A stretch of DNA of 39,246 nucleotides from Bordetella parapertussis. Its GTDB lineage: Bacteria > Cyanobacteriota > Cyanobacteriia > PCC-6307 > Cyanobiaceae. The notes beneath the pieces are model-generated. The model had not been told where the DNA came from. It did no database searches and saw only the letters and a list, made by a program, of their open reading frames with translations. The DNA is taken from the NCBI GenBank assembly GCA_943324725.2, contig CALPMR020000003.1, forward strand, positions 1-39,246, written 5' to 3'. This document shows, in pieces, positions 25,007 through 33,376 of the stretch. Within the stretch, counting starts at the first letter, position 1, and each line of letters opens with the position of its first letter. The position numbers and the translations under genes were made by a program.

Positions 25007-25638
25007 GGGGAACGATCGGGAGAGGGGCGGCGAGGCGACAATCGGCTGGGCGCGAACCGGCTGGCCAGCCAGCCCGGCAACACCACGGCGGCGACAAGAA
25101 TCGTCAGAGAGGTGCTGAGCCGACTGGAGAAGGTGCGGGCCCGATCCAGCCCCGAATGCACGAAGACGATCATCACGAGCATGGCGAAGATGCCGGTGGT
25201 CAGGGCACTGATCGAGCGCAGCACATCGCGGGGAGGGCGACGGTCGGCGCGGCTGGCATTGGCCCCCAGCACCAGTCCACCGACGAGCCCCGCCAGGGCC
25301 AGCATGGCCAGCATCGTGGCCCTCTGGCCGAGATTGGCCTCGGGAACGGTGTCGAGCGCCTTGCGCGAGAGCACGATCGCCGTGCCGACGACCGCTCCGC
25401 CCACACCCCCCAGTGCCGACGCCAGCAGCGGTGCCCGGAGTTGCAGGCGACCGCTGCAGGAGGCCCCCCCGGCCAGGGCCAGGGAGCTGAGCAGGGTGGA
25501 GGGAATGATCGCCAGATGACTGGTGCAGGCGTAGGCCAGCAGGCTGGCCAGAGCGCAGGCCACCAGCACCCAGGGGCGACGCCAGAAGTGTTGGAGCTGG
25601 GGCCGGGGCGACGGGCGGCTTGTGGAAGGCGGGCTCAT
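25003..25638 (-). CDS. Polytopic membrane protein, first gene of DUF1622-DUF202-BASS operon
   Basis: 211 residues with about five spans (WVLVACALASLLAYACTSHL; IIPSTLLSSLALAGG; ALGGVGGAVVGTAIVL; MLAMLALAGLVGGLVLGANA; ISALTTGIFAMLVMIVFVHS; TILVAAVVLPGWLA). The ISALTTGIFAMLVM region followed by HSGLDRARTFSSRLSTSLTI gives it a channel-like or small carrier appearance, but I do not recognise a family. The C-terminus is basic. The ATGA overlap with DUF1622 shows coupling. The operon promoter should lie between 25639 and 25800, where an imperfect hairpin is seen. Confidence 0.7.
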   Translation of the reverse strand: MSPPSTSRPSPRPQLQHFWRRPWVLVACALASLLAYACTSHLAIIPSTLLSSLALAGGASCSGRLQLRAPLLASALGGVGGAVVGTAIVLSRKALDTVPEANLGQRATMLAMLALAGLVGGLVLGANASRADRRPPRDVLRSISALTTGIFAMLVMIVFVHSGLDRARTFSSRLSTSLTILVAAVVLPGWLASRFAPSRLSPRRPSPDRSP

Positions 25639-25685
25639 TCTCCTTTCAGGCTGCCTGGCCCCGGCCTCGGCGATTGCCTCGCTGG

Positions 25686-25732
25686 CGATTGCATCGCAAG
25701 CAAGGACTCCGCTTGTGAGGACATCGCAATCG
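25686..25732. repeat. Two-step inverted repeat between divergent operons
   Basis: The outer arms CGATTGC (25686) and GCAATCG (25726) enclose inner arms CAAGC and GCTTG with a 9-nt loop. It lies in the 164-bp gap between the membrane operon and the gene at 25803. It could be a leader structure or an operator. Confidence 0.35.
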
Positions 25733-25802
25733 AAACCGCAGGATTGCGGAGGCGTCGCGCAGGGTTCAGGCTTACGGTCATGGCTGCCCGATTCTTCTCT
25801 TC

Positions 25803-26198
25803 ATGACTGTGGTCGACCCTCCGATCGCCGTAGTCAACCGCTGTGCCGTGGCGGTGACCCCAAGGCAGCCGATGGTGGACTGGACCCGCCCCTTCTGGAC
25901 ACCGCAGGAACGCCAGAATCCTGTGGGCGAAAGCAGCCTCTACCTCATCTCCACCTACGACAACGAGTCGCAGGCGTTGGCCTGCCTGCAGGGGTGCTAC
26001 GGGGCGATCTTCGCAGCCGAGCTCAGCCTCTGGTGCCGCGATCAGGAGCTGTGGCCCCGATCGCGCAATTTTGAGTTGTTTCTGTCCTGGTTTTCGCTTC
26101 ACTTTCATCACCTGGTTGAGGATCTTGGCAGCGAACCGCTGGGTTGTCTTGAGGTGAACTCCAGTTTCGAAGACAGGTTGCGAGATGTGCTCAGCTGA
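25803..26198 (+). CDS. Conserved protein of unknown function, linked to a transglutaminase
   Basis: 131 residues, soluble. VNRCAVAVTPRQPMVDWTRP, then ESSLYLISTYDNESQALACL, then IFAAELSLWCRDQELWPRSR and FELFLSWFSLHFHHLVEDL follow a pattern I associate with a widespread uncharacterised bacterial family (VTPKQPFLDW...ELxxWCxDxxLWPxxRTxxxFxxWF). Rich in Trp and acidic residues, with no signal peptide and no catalytic motif visible. It sits 18 bp upstream of a transglutaminase-like gene on the same strand, so the two are probably one operon. The function remains unknown. Confidence 0.75.
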   Translation: MTVVDPPIAVVNRCAVAVTPRQPMVDWTRPFWTPQERQNPVGESSLYLISTYDNESQALACLQGCYGAIFAAELSLWCRDQELWPRSRNFELFLSWFSLHFHHLVEDLGSEPLGCLEVNSSFEDRLRDVLS

Positions 26199-26216
26199 GC
26201 AACAACCAGAGTCACC

Positions 26217-27080
26217 ATGCGCTTTCAGATCCGCCACAGCCTCACCTACCGCTACGAGCGGCCCGTGTTCCTGGAACCGATGACGGTGCGGCTGTCGCCG
26301 CGTCGCGACGTCAGCCAGCGGTTGATCAGCCATCAGTTGAAGGTGCTGGCACCAGCAAGCGGCGCCTGTGAGGTGGTGGAGGCCGATGGCAACGACGCCT
26401 GGGTGCTGTGGTTTGACGATCAACGCGATCAACTTGAGCTGGCCGTGGCGATGGAGGTGGAAACCCTGCGCCACAACCCCTTCGACTGGATTCTCACGGG
26501 CGCCGGCCAGCAATGCCTGCCAGTGCAGTACAGCGAGGCCGAACGACTCTCCCTGGGGCCTTGCCTGGCCGCTGCCCATCCGCCGATCGCCGCCGTGGTG
26601 AGCGACTGGGCTGCCAGCCTGGCCCGGGAGGTGGAGGGAGACAGCCTCGCCTTTCTGATGAAGCTGGCGGACACGATTCACCGGGACTTCCACCACATCG
26701 GCCGCCTGGAAGGGGATCCGATGACGGCGGCCGAAACCCTCGACAACCGCCAGGGGGCCTGCCGTGACACCGCCATGTTGTACCTCGAAGCCTGCCGCTC
26801 CCAGGGGCTGGCGGCCCGCTTCGTCAGCGGCTACTCGATGCACCACCCACCGGAGGTGACCGAGCACGAGCTGCATGCCTGGGCCGAGGTGTACCTGAGC
26901 GGCGGCGGTTGGCGCGGCTACGACCCCAGCCTGGGGCTGGCGGTGGCCGATGGTCATCTGGTGCTGGCGGCCGCCCCGGACCATCGCCTGGCGGCCGCCG
27001 TCAGCGGCAGTTATCGGGGCACGGGCGTGAGCTCGAGCCTCGGCTACGCCATCGACCTGCAGGTCAGAAAAAGAACTTGA
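26217..27080 (+). CDS. Transglutaminase-like cysteine protease family protein
   Basis: 287 residues. The N-terminal domain of bacterial transglutaminase-like proteins (FQIRHSLTYRYERPVFLEPM then TVRLSPRRD) is followed by the catalytic core. The triad is C182 in NRQGACRDTAMLYLEACR, H220 in EHELHAWAEVYL and D236 in WRGYDPSLGLAV. Proteins of this group act as proteases or amidases rather than true crosslinkers in most studied cases; the substrate is unknown. No signal peptide, so cytoplasmic. It forms an operon with the small gene before it. Its last 17 bp overlap the convergent outer-membrane gene. Confidence 0.88.
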   Translation: MRFQIRHSLTYRYERPVFLEPMTVRLSPRRDVSQRLISHQLKVLAPASGACEVVEADGNDAWVLWFDDQRDQLELAVAMEVETLRHNPFDWILTGAGQQCLPVQYSEAERLSLGPCLAAAHPPIAAVVSDWAASLAREVEGDSLAFLMKLADTIHRDFHHIGRLEGDPMTAAETLDNRQGACRDTAMLYLEACRSQGLAARFVSGYSMHHPPEVTEHELHAWAEVYLSGGGWRGYDPSLGLAVADGHLVLAAAPDHRLAAAVSGSYRGTGVSSSLGYAIDLQVRKRT

Positions 27081-28209
27081 GACCAATTTCAACGCCATCC
27101 TGATCGGAGCTGATGCCCCGTTGGTTGCGACCGCTCTGGCCGTTGTTCCAGTCCATGCCCTGATAGCGCCAGGAGATGTTGAGATCGGTGTTGTTGCCCA
27201 GCGCGTAGCCCAGACCCAGCTGGGCATTGCCCGAGAGCTTCTCAGCCTCGCCACTGCCGTAGCCACCGACATCGGCACGGCCGAACAGCCGCAGCCGCGG
27301 TGCCAGGAAGACTGTGGCCTGGGTGCCCAGCAGCGCCTGCACCCAGGTGTGGCTGAGCTCCCGGCTCACCTGGCGCTCGAAGCGCAGCACGTTGAGGGTG
27401 GTGGTCACGCCGAAGTTGGTGTCAATGATGCGAACGCCGGCGTAGGGAATGACGCTGAACTCTCCTGCCCTCCCCCGGGCTGATTCGCGGGCCCCGAAGC
27501 GATAGCGCAGGGCCAGATCAGCCACCGTGGCGTTGAAGGCGGTGTTCGCCTTCAGGCGCACCAGCCCCCGCGGACCGCTGCGCGAGGCGATCGTGCCGAG
27601 TCGGTCGTAGCGCACATCGCCGAGCACACCAAGGCGCCCATATTCCAGTGAAGCCCGGGCCGAACTGGCCCATTTCAGCTTGCTCAGCAGGGTGCCCAGG
27701 CCCACATCGAAGCTGGTGGAGCGCTGGCCGATCTCCAGCCCCGTCTCGGTGCGCAGGGGCAGAAAGCCGTAGAGCTCGAAGCTGCCGGCCCAGGGGCTGC
27801 CGGGCCCGGCAGCCGGGCCTGGCGCTGGGGCTGCCGTCAGCAAGCCCGATGCTGGTGCTGGGTCGGGCAGTGATGGCTCTGGTGCTGTGGCGGATCCCGG
27901 GGTTGATGGTTGTGGGACTGGGGCTGCCGCCGAATCAGGGGACTGGGTGAGGGGGGCGGCGGCGATCCGCTGGGCGACTGGATCATCGACGGCTGCATGA
28001 CCAAGCCGTGATGCCGACAAAACTGGTGCGGCCTGTGTTGCCGGGACGACAGCCACTTGTGGTGCATGAACCCAACTCGTGGTCACAGGTAGCCCGGTTG
28101 CAGCTGGATCGGCCTGAGCTGGGCTCACTCCAGCCAGCACAAGCAGGGCCAGGGAGCAGGAGCCCAGGGGGCAATACGTCAAGGAGCAGGAGCGTTCAGA
28201 AGACAACAC
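27064..28209 (-). CDS. Putative outer-membrane beta-barrel protein with Pro/Ala-rich linker
   Basis: 381 residues. A signal peptide (CSLALLVLAGVSPAQA) precedes a disordered Pro/Ala/Ser linker (about 75-140, such as TAPEPSLPDPAPASG). Alternating amphipathic strands then follow from FELYGFLPLRTETG to the C-terminal VEIGLKFFF. The final aromatic Phe, strand pairs such as SARASLEYGRLGVLGDVRYD and NNTDLNISWRYQGMDW, and the lack of Cys in the barrel suggest an eight-to-ten-strand outer-membrane barrel. The ligand or role is unknown. The start is uncertain (GTG 28209, or TTG 28182 nearer the signal peptide). Convergent overlap of 17 bp with the transglutaminase gene. Confidence 0.7.
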   Translation of the reverse strand: MLSSERSCSLTYCPLGSCSLALLVLAGVSPAQADPAATGLPVTTSWVHAPQVAVVPATQAAPVLSASRLGHAAVDDPVAQRIAAAPLTQSPDSAAAPVPQPSTPGSATAPEPSLPDPAPASGLLTAAPAPGPAAGPGSPWAGSFELYGFLPLRTETGLEIGQRSTSFDVGLGTLLSKLKWASSARASLEYGRLGVLGDVRYDRLGTIASRSGPRGLVRLKANTAFNATVADLALRYRFGARESARGRAGEFSVIPYAGVRIIDTNFGVTTTLNVLRFERQVSRELSHTWVQALLGTQATVFLAPRLRLFGRADVGGYGSGEAEKLSGNAQLGLGYALGNNTDLNISWRYQGMDWNNGQSGRNQRGISSDQDGVEIGLKFFF

Positions 28210-28837
28210 GATCGCGATTCGGGCAGGGTTGAGACAAGGTTGCAGAGCGTCGTCGGTGGGGGACGTCTGCCATGGTTCGGTCGGGAGTGGGGGTGGAGCT
28301 CAAGGGGCCTGAAGCCCTTGGAGAAGTGTCGGCTAGGGGGCGGTGGCTGCTGTGACAGTTGCTGTTGATGGAGTGGGAGTTGAGGTGGTACTGGTTGGAT
28401 GGAGCTCTGGTCCACGGGGGGATCTGTGGCCAGCGGAGTGTCCGCCACTCGGTGCCGTGTCGTGATCTCCTCGTTCCCCGGCAGCAAACCATGTTCTGCC
28501 CGAGGCGCCAAGGTCATGACGCGCAATTGTTCCGCCCGGAGCGGCCCACCCGTGCAACGTTGGCCGAAATGGCTGGCCCAGCTGCCGGCGCAGGGCTGGA
28601 GCGGATGCTCTGCCATGCAACCGATCTGAACGCCTGCTCCCAGGCCTGGCCAGGCAGATGCCGTCCTCGAAAGCATCCATCTCACAGTTGGACATGGCTG
28701 GGATGTCCCCTGGGAGTTGCCACGGATCCCACCTACCGATTCGATGATGGAGAACTTGCCTGTCAGCACCACGGTGATCGCTGTGCGCCGCAAGGGCATC
28801 CGCGATGGCAATCCACCTACAGACTGTCCATCAATGA
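28210..28837. other. Gene-poor stretch
   Basis: About 630 bp with only shadow frames. A minus-strand frame overlapping the sulfatase stop (TTG at 28841) begins protein-like (LRRTAITVVLTGKFSIIESV) and then becomes low complexity. I do not accept it as a gene. It may be a fragment of something lost. Confidence 0.35.
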
Positions 28838-30514
28838 TCAAACCCCAGTGCCAAGGCTGGCTGAGCTATCAAGACTGCCCCCAATGGTTGGAGCAGAGGT
28901 TGATGTTGCTCTGGCCGCCGCAGATACTGGGTGCTGATTGCGTGGCTGTCGTCGTTTGGATTGACGTTCAGCTATGAGCAGGGCCTGTAACTGACCCATC
29001 ACCTCGACATTTGTGTCTGCATGGTTGCATCGTTCCTCAGGATCGGCTGAGAGATTGTGCAGCTCAAAGGCGAGACTATCCACGGAAATCACCTTCTCAA
29101 TTTCCATGCCGTATTGTTCGTAATAGTGGTTGAGCTTCCATATCTCTCCGGCGCCACCGGGGCCGGTTGGCAGCGTGGTGATCACCGACTCGATGTTCGA
29201 CGGCTGTTGGACGGCCTCATAGGGTTGCCCTGTGAAAAGATTGATCTGATGGGAACCACGGCTCACATCGTCTTCAGTCATGAAATAAATTGGCTTGGCC
29301 ACTTCGGCCTCTGATGCCTGACCGGTGAGCAGAGCACTGAGATCACGGCCGGGCAGGGGTTGAACTTCGCTGTGGGTCGCCTGAATGAGCGCGGCCGCCT
29401 CATTCACATCGATATCGGCCAGACCCAACAGCGTGGGAAGTAGGTCGACGTGGCTCGTGGGGATACTGATGCCCCCCGAACGGGGCACGATTCCAGGACC
29501 GTTCACCAGCAAGGGAACATGGATGGCCTCGTCAAAGGCGCTATACCACTTCTGCTGGAGACCGCCATGGGCACCGAGCAGATCACCATGGTCTGAGGTG
29601 AACACGATGATCGTGTTCTCGGCCAGGCCGGAAGCTTCCAGGGCATCGAGGATTCGGGCGATGGCCTGATCCACCAGTTTGTGCAGGTAGTAATAGAGGC
29701 GGCGGTAGGCGACATCAGCCGGTTGGGCCGTCACCATCTGCGGCCAGGTCGCCTTGAACTGCTCCTGGCAGGCCGGGCGACCAGCGAAGGAATCGGCCTG
29801 GGAGGGGGGCTCCCCAATGACGGGGACCGTGTCGTCGGAGGCGTTGAAGCCAAGCAGCTTCTCGTAGAGGCCACCGGCAAAGGTGATGTCGTGCGGGTTC
29901 ACCAACGAGGCCACAGCCAGCCAGGGCTGATCACTGCCCTCTTTGTTGAGCTCGCCGAACAAGTCGGCCACCTGATCGGCGTAGACGCTGTCGCGCACCG
30001 AGCCGCTGTCCGCCTTGGCTGCCCCATGGGGTTCCCGCCCGATCCAGCCACTGAAGCCGAAAGGATCGAGCTGGTCCGCCTTTTGGTAGGCCTCAACGCC
30101 CGATGAGATCACCGCGCCGTTGTCATCAGAGGCCTTGAGTCCCTCGTGACTGCCTGGGGTGGGCAGGTCGGCGTAGGAAATGTGCCACTTGCCGCGGTAG
30201 TGGGTGCGGTAGCCACCGGCTCGAAACCAGTCGCCCAGTGTTGGCACGCCGGCGGGATCCAGCCAGCGCATCGCCGGGTCGTTGTGGGGCTTGGCCAGGC
30301 CATCGGTCTTGGTTACCCCGTGCAGGGAGGGGTATTGACCGGTGAACAGGGTGGCCCGGCTGGGCAAGCAGGCAGTGGAGCCGGCGTAGTGATGGTGCAG
30401 CTCAAGCCCAACGGAGCGGAGTCGCTCCCGCGCCGGCAGTTGAGTCCGCCGGAATGCCGCCAACTCCTGGCCCTCATCGGGCGGTGCATAGCGCTCCTGG
30501 GGCATTTCCGTCAC
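28838..30514 (-). pseudogene. Sulfatase lacking its N-terminal metal-binding strand (5'-truncated)
   Basis: 558 residues open from a GTG. The sulfatase body is well preserved: STACLPSRATLFTGQYPSLHG with C49-x-P-S-R53, GYRTHYRGKWHISYADL, VASLVNPHDITFAGG, IIVFTSDHGDLLGAHGG and VPLLVNGPG. What is missing is the first beta strand, normally PNILLIxTDDQ or TDQE, which carries the metal-binding Asp. The frame begins VTEMPQERYAPPDEG, and upstream of about 30505 the DNA is a pentapeptide-repeat gene on the other strand. The last about 45 residues are low-complexity. Without that strand the metal site should fail, so I call it a broken gene, though it may still be expressed. The Cys-class active site would have depended on the FGE about 8 kb away. 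Confidence 0.7.
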
Positions 30515-30676
30515 GCTGACTTGAGGGGAGCCAATCTGAGCGGAGCCAATTTGAGCTATGCCGACCTTCGTGGATCCGACCTGCGGGGCGCACTAACTGA
30601 GGGGGCACAAACTAATGGTACGGACCTGCAGGATGCTTCTCTTGCTGGCACCAGCCTCGCCGCATTAATTGATTGA
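30504..30676 (+). pseudogene. Pentapeptide-repeat protein, C-terminal fragment
   Basis: The frame reads FRHADLRGANLSGANLSYAD then LRGSDLRGAL and TDLQDASLAGTSL, ending ALID and a TGA. These are A(D/N)LxG pentapeptide repeats, about nine in all, typical of cyanobacterial beta-helix proteins. The frame is open further upstream to 30146, but that part is antisense to the sulfatase and unrelated in character. The fragment therefore begins at a junction near 30505 and has no start of its own. Confidence 0.65.
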
Positions 30677-30819
30677 TCATACAGGCAAGTGAAAACCATA
30701 GCAAACCTGTTTATTGTCTTATCCAGTTCGGGCTGAGGTAAACGGCATAGACACAAGGGTTCATAACGCCAATTCATGCCACATTGCCAATCTTGGCAAG
30801 GCTGTTTGGCGAGAGCGAA

Positions 30820-31229
30820 TTATGGGAAGGCTTGAGCTGAGTTCTGCATGCCGTCAAACTTCCTCAGACACAGAATGCCCCAGGCGGCTAGCAGCAGTTC
30901 TGCAACGGTATAAGCAATAAGAACTGGGCTTGGCCAGCCATCGAGCAGCACGTCCAGCAGCCTTCCGGCTGCCAAGCCAGACATGAAAACAATCTCGCTG
31001 ATTAAAGCCGTGTGCATCATGGGACCGCCACGAATTGCCCAATCAGCTACAGTATAATTGTCGCAAGGTATAGCCCCATGATTGCCCTAAGCACATGAAC
31101 TGTGTCGCCCGTTACGGGATAAAATTGAAAGAGCTTAGGCAAGATCAGATTAGGATCGAGGCCATAGCTCATCGAAATCGGCAACAGCCCGGCTGCAGAA
31201 AAAATGAGATAAACGCGACTTAACTTTAT
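30820..31229 (-). pseudogene. DUF4345 membrane protein pseudogene
   Basis: Read from 31229: ATA at the expected start, then KLSRVYLIFSAAGLLPISMS, DPNLILPKLF, then VLRAIMGLYLATIIL and an in-frame TAG. A frame change follows, then FMSGLAAGRLLDVLLDGWPS and YTVAELLLAAWGILCLRKF. Together these rebuild a DUF4345-type protein (KLSRxYL...GLAxGRLLSLxLDGxPS). Three lesions are visible: start ATG to ATA, a likely Trp (TGG) to TAG, and a frameshift near 31020. The gene is dead, and the region is AT-richer than its surroundings. Confidence 0.75.
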
Positions 31230-31522
31230 GATTTGCCGAAAAGCTTTCAGGAAAAACGGTTTTGCGCGAACAAATTAGTATCTTTGACGCATGCTAGCAA
31301 ATCAGCCGGGGCTGTACTGAGGAGATCAGGCGAGAAAGAGCACCTGTGCTCATCAGTAGTCGGCAAATCGAAAACTGTCTTGTGTGTATCCCCTTGGCGG
31401 GAAAGATTACGCATCTCGATTCTTTCCATTTCAACCACCAAGGGGGCTTGTGAAACTGATCGTTGCGTGCTTGCACCGAGGCTGTCAAGGCTGATATCCG
31501 CAGGGTGTCTCCTGCCGAGCTT

Positions 31523-31786
31523 CTACTTCTTACGGCAGTAACCACCGCCCACATTCATCCACCCCGATGGGCAGGCTTCGCCATTGGTGGGTATCAACGT
31601 GTAGTTGGCCAGCCCCATGGTGCTGCACTTGCCGTTGAGTGTGTCCACATAGCCGAGGGGGCAGATGTTGCCAATCTTGGGCACTTGACGCTGGGCGTGG
31701 GCGGGTTGGCTGACCAAGGAAGTGCTCAGGCCAGCGGCGGTGAGCAGAGTGACCGCCCGCAGCAGATGGGGAATCAAGTAACGCAT
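31523..31786 (-). CDS. Small secreted four-Cys protein
   Basis: 87 residues. A signal peptide (MRYLIPHLLRAVTLLTAAGL...AHA) would leave about 55 mature residues with four Cys: NICPLGYVDTLNGKC, then ACPSGWMNVGGGYCRKK. The two CP-x-G...C units look like an internal duplication likely to form two disulfides. It would act in the periplasm or outside. No family recognised. No ribosome site is obvious. The 31230-31522 stretch downstream holds no gene. It lies just downstream of the duplicated DUF202 segment. Confidence 0.65.
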   Translation of the reverse strand: MRYLIPHLLRAVTLLTAAGLSTSLVSQPAHAQRQVPKIGNICPLGYVDTLNGKCSTMGLANYTLIPTNGEACPSGWMNVGGGYCRKK

Positions 31787-31825
31787 GGATGGCTGGCTTG
31801 CGAGCAACACAGATATGATTTTACC

Positions 31826-31875
31826 AGGGTGAACATCAACGCGAACAGACTGACATTGATCAGAAGCTGAACCAT
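31826..31875 (-). pseudogene. Remnant of BASS transporter start (duplicated segment)
   Basis: ATG at 31875 followed by VQLLINVSLFALMFTL, almost the same as the first 17 residues of the transporter at 23288-24163 (VQLLIKVTLFALMFAL). Homology then ends. It marks the downstream end of the duplicated block. Confidence 0.8.
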
Positions 31876-31932
31876 GGCGACAAAGCGGATCGGGCCGAAA
31901 ATGGGAACGGGACAAGGCGAGCGCGGTTCGGT

Positions 31933-32316
31933 TCAAGCGGCCAAGGCCCCGGCTAGCAGTAACACCAGAGCGAGGATGCCGATCAGGGCGATGAGCACGG
32001 CGGTGGCCAGAGCGATTGAGGGCTCCTCGCGGTAGACGAAGTCATCGCTCCGCAGGCGCCGCAGAATCTTTCGGTGCTGTGCCGTGGCCGCCATCATCGC
32101 CAGGATGCCGGTGAGTACGAAGGCCACGGCCACCAGCCGCACACTCAGTTGGGCGTGGCCCTGATTCTGCAGGTTACTGGCATTAATCGCGGCGATGATC
32201 TTGTCCAGCCCGAAGCCGAAGCTGATCAGCGCCAGACAGGTACGGATCCAGGCCATCAGCGTGCGCTCCGCTGCCGCCCGGTTGCGTTCCTTGGCCAGTT
32301 GATCAGTGAGGTTCAT
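31933..32316 (-). CDS. DUF202 (YidH-type) small membrane protein, copy 2
   Basis: 127 residues, the same length and layout as copy 1 (24221-24604), with 16 substitutions clustered in the loop after span 1 (ASNLQNQGHAQL) and in spans 2 and 3. The hallmark LAKERNRAAAERTLMAWIRT is unchanged, and no frame break is seen, so the copy has probably stayed functional. It has lost its operon: upstream is a scrap of DUF1622 and downstream a scrap of the transporter. The frame is open through the upstream aldehyde dehydrogenase relic to 32985, but the ATG at 32316, shared with copy 1, is the natural start. Confidence 0.8.
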   Translation of the reverse strand: MNLTDQLAKERNRAAAERTLMAWIRTCLALISFGFGLDKIIAAINASNLQNQGHAQLSVRLVAVAFVLTGILAMMAATAQHRKILRRLRSDDFVYREEPSIALATAVLIALIGILALVLLLAGALAA

Positions 32317-32443
32317 GGTTTGAGAGGCGGGGGTAGAAGGTCGGTGGCCGGTGCCGGGACGGTGCATCGATCCCATGCTTCCGGCGCTGATGTCCCGGCC
32401 CAGGACGACATTGAGAACGGTACGGATCACCACGACCCCCACC
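32317..32443 (-). pseudogene. DUF1622 C-terminal remnant
   Basis: Reads VVVIRTVLNVVLGRDISAG, matching AVIRTFLNVFLGRDISAE at the end of the DUF1622 protein (24608-25006). Only the last about 40 codons survive, changed by small indels. It marks the upstream end of the duplicated block. Confidence 0.75.
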
Positions 32444-32454
32444 AGATCCCCAGG

Positions 32455-33376
32455 CTCGGGGAGGTGCCCGAATCCAGGACGCTCAGGTTGACGGGAGAGC
32501 CCTGACATGGCGGCCATGCCGTTGCCCGATCTTCCCCAGCCGTTCCAGGCGACCTCCGGCTGCACGTCGTTGCACCAGTTGAAGTAGACGGTGCCCGACC
32601 GGGCCTCTTCAAGGATGCGTTCCTGCAGTGCAGAATGATGGGTGAAGACCGATGTCGTCAACCCGAACAGCGGGTGATTGATCATGATCAGGGCTTCGTC
32701 ATCATCGGCGACCACGACCACCGGGAGAACTGGACCGAACGTCTCCTCGCCGGCAACGGAGCCAGTGAAGACGATGTGGTCGATGGAGGATTCGAGAACG
32801 TCGCGGTTTGACGTCGGAATGTCTATGGATAAATGCTGGCACAAGCCGTTGATAATGCCCATGCAATTGAAGATGCGCTGGAAAAGCTCTCCGACTGAGG
32901 GGGCATTTTCGTGCTTGAGGACGTTTGCATTGCCCGCGAGTAGTGCTGGACCGATGCTGTTGAGCGCGGTGAAGAAGGGGTCCAAGGCGCTATGGTGTAG
33001 ATAACGCCCTTCGGGACGCGCCGGATGCGAAACTCCATATCTTTCCCTTCAGCGGAAATGTTTCCTTCACGCAGCGCATCCTCCGCGAGGTCGACCAACC
33101 GGCGGAGCTTGGCCACTCCAGCGGCCAGCTCCTGGCTCGCCTGGCTGACGGGCTTGAACATCTCGTCGGAGATACGTGAAGAGTAGAGATCCAAGTTGGG
33201 TTCGATGGAGTCAAGCGCTTGCAAAAAAGCCTTTGCCGCATCTCAAGAGGGATCTTCGCCCACGCCTGCTGCGCGGCGAGGCCATCCATGATCTTGGCGT
33301 TGGCGGATTGGAACGTTTCCAGCTCCTGTTCAGTGATCACTGCGCCGGTGTAGGGAGTTTTCAAATCCTTGACCAT
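32455..33376 (-). pseudogene. Aldehyde dehydrogenase (NAD-dependent) pseudogene
   Basis: The protein can be rebuilt in three frames. From 33376: KTPYTGAVITEQELETFQSA then AWAKIPLEMRQRLF. From 33224: DSIEPNLDLYSSRISDEMFK, PVSQASQELAAGV, then VPKGVIYTIAPWT. From 32985: FFTALNSIGPALLAGNANVL, IDHIVFTGSVAG, EETFGPVLPVVVVADDDEAL, TVYFNWCNDVQPEVAWNGWG. Two frameshifts (about 33230 and 32985) break it. An internal deletion joins FTGSVAG directly to EETFGPV, removing roughly 170 residues that include the catalytic Glu and Cys. It is dead. The C-terminal end runs into the duplicated DUF1622 scrap. Confidence 0.85.

Noticed and set aside
28179..28841. Minus-strand frame overlapping the sulfatase stop by four bases (TTGA)
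   Set aside because: Protein-like only for about 40 residues, then low complexity; rare start codon; no family.
30146..30503. Long upstream part of the plus-strand frame ending in pentapeptide repeats
   Set aside because: It is antisense to the sulfatase active-site region and unlike a pentapeptide protein; only 30504-30676 is a real fragment.
31933..32985. Single 350-codon frame joining aldehyde dehydrogenase, DUF1622 scrap and DUF202
   Set aside because: Accidental fusion of a relic with a duplicated gene; DUF202 has its own conserved ATG at 32316.
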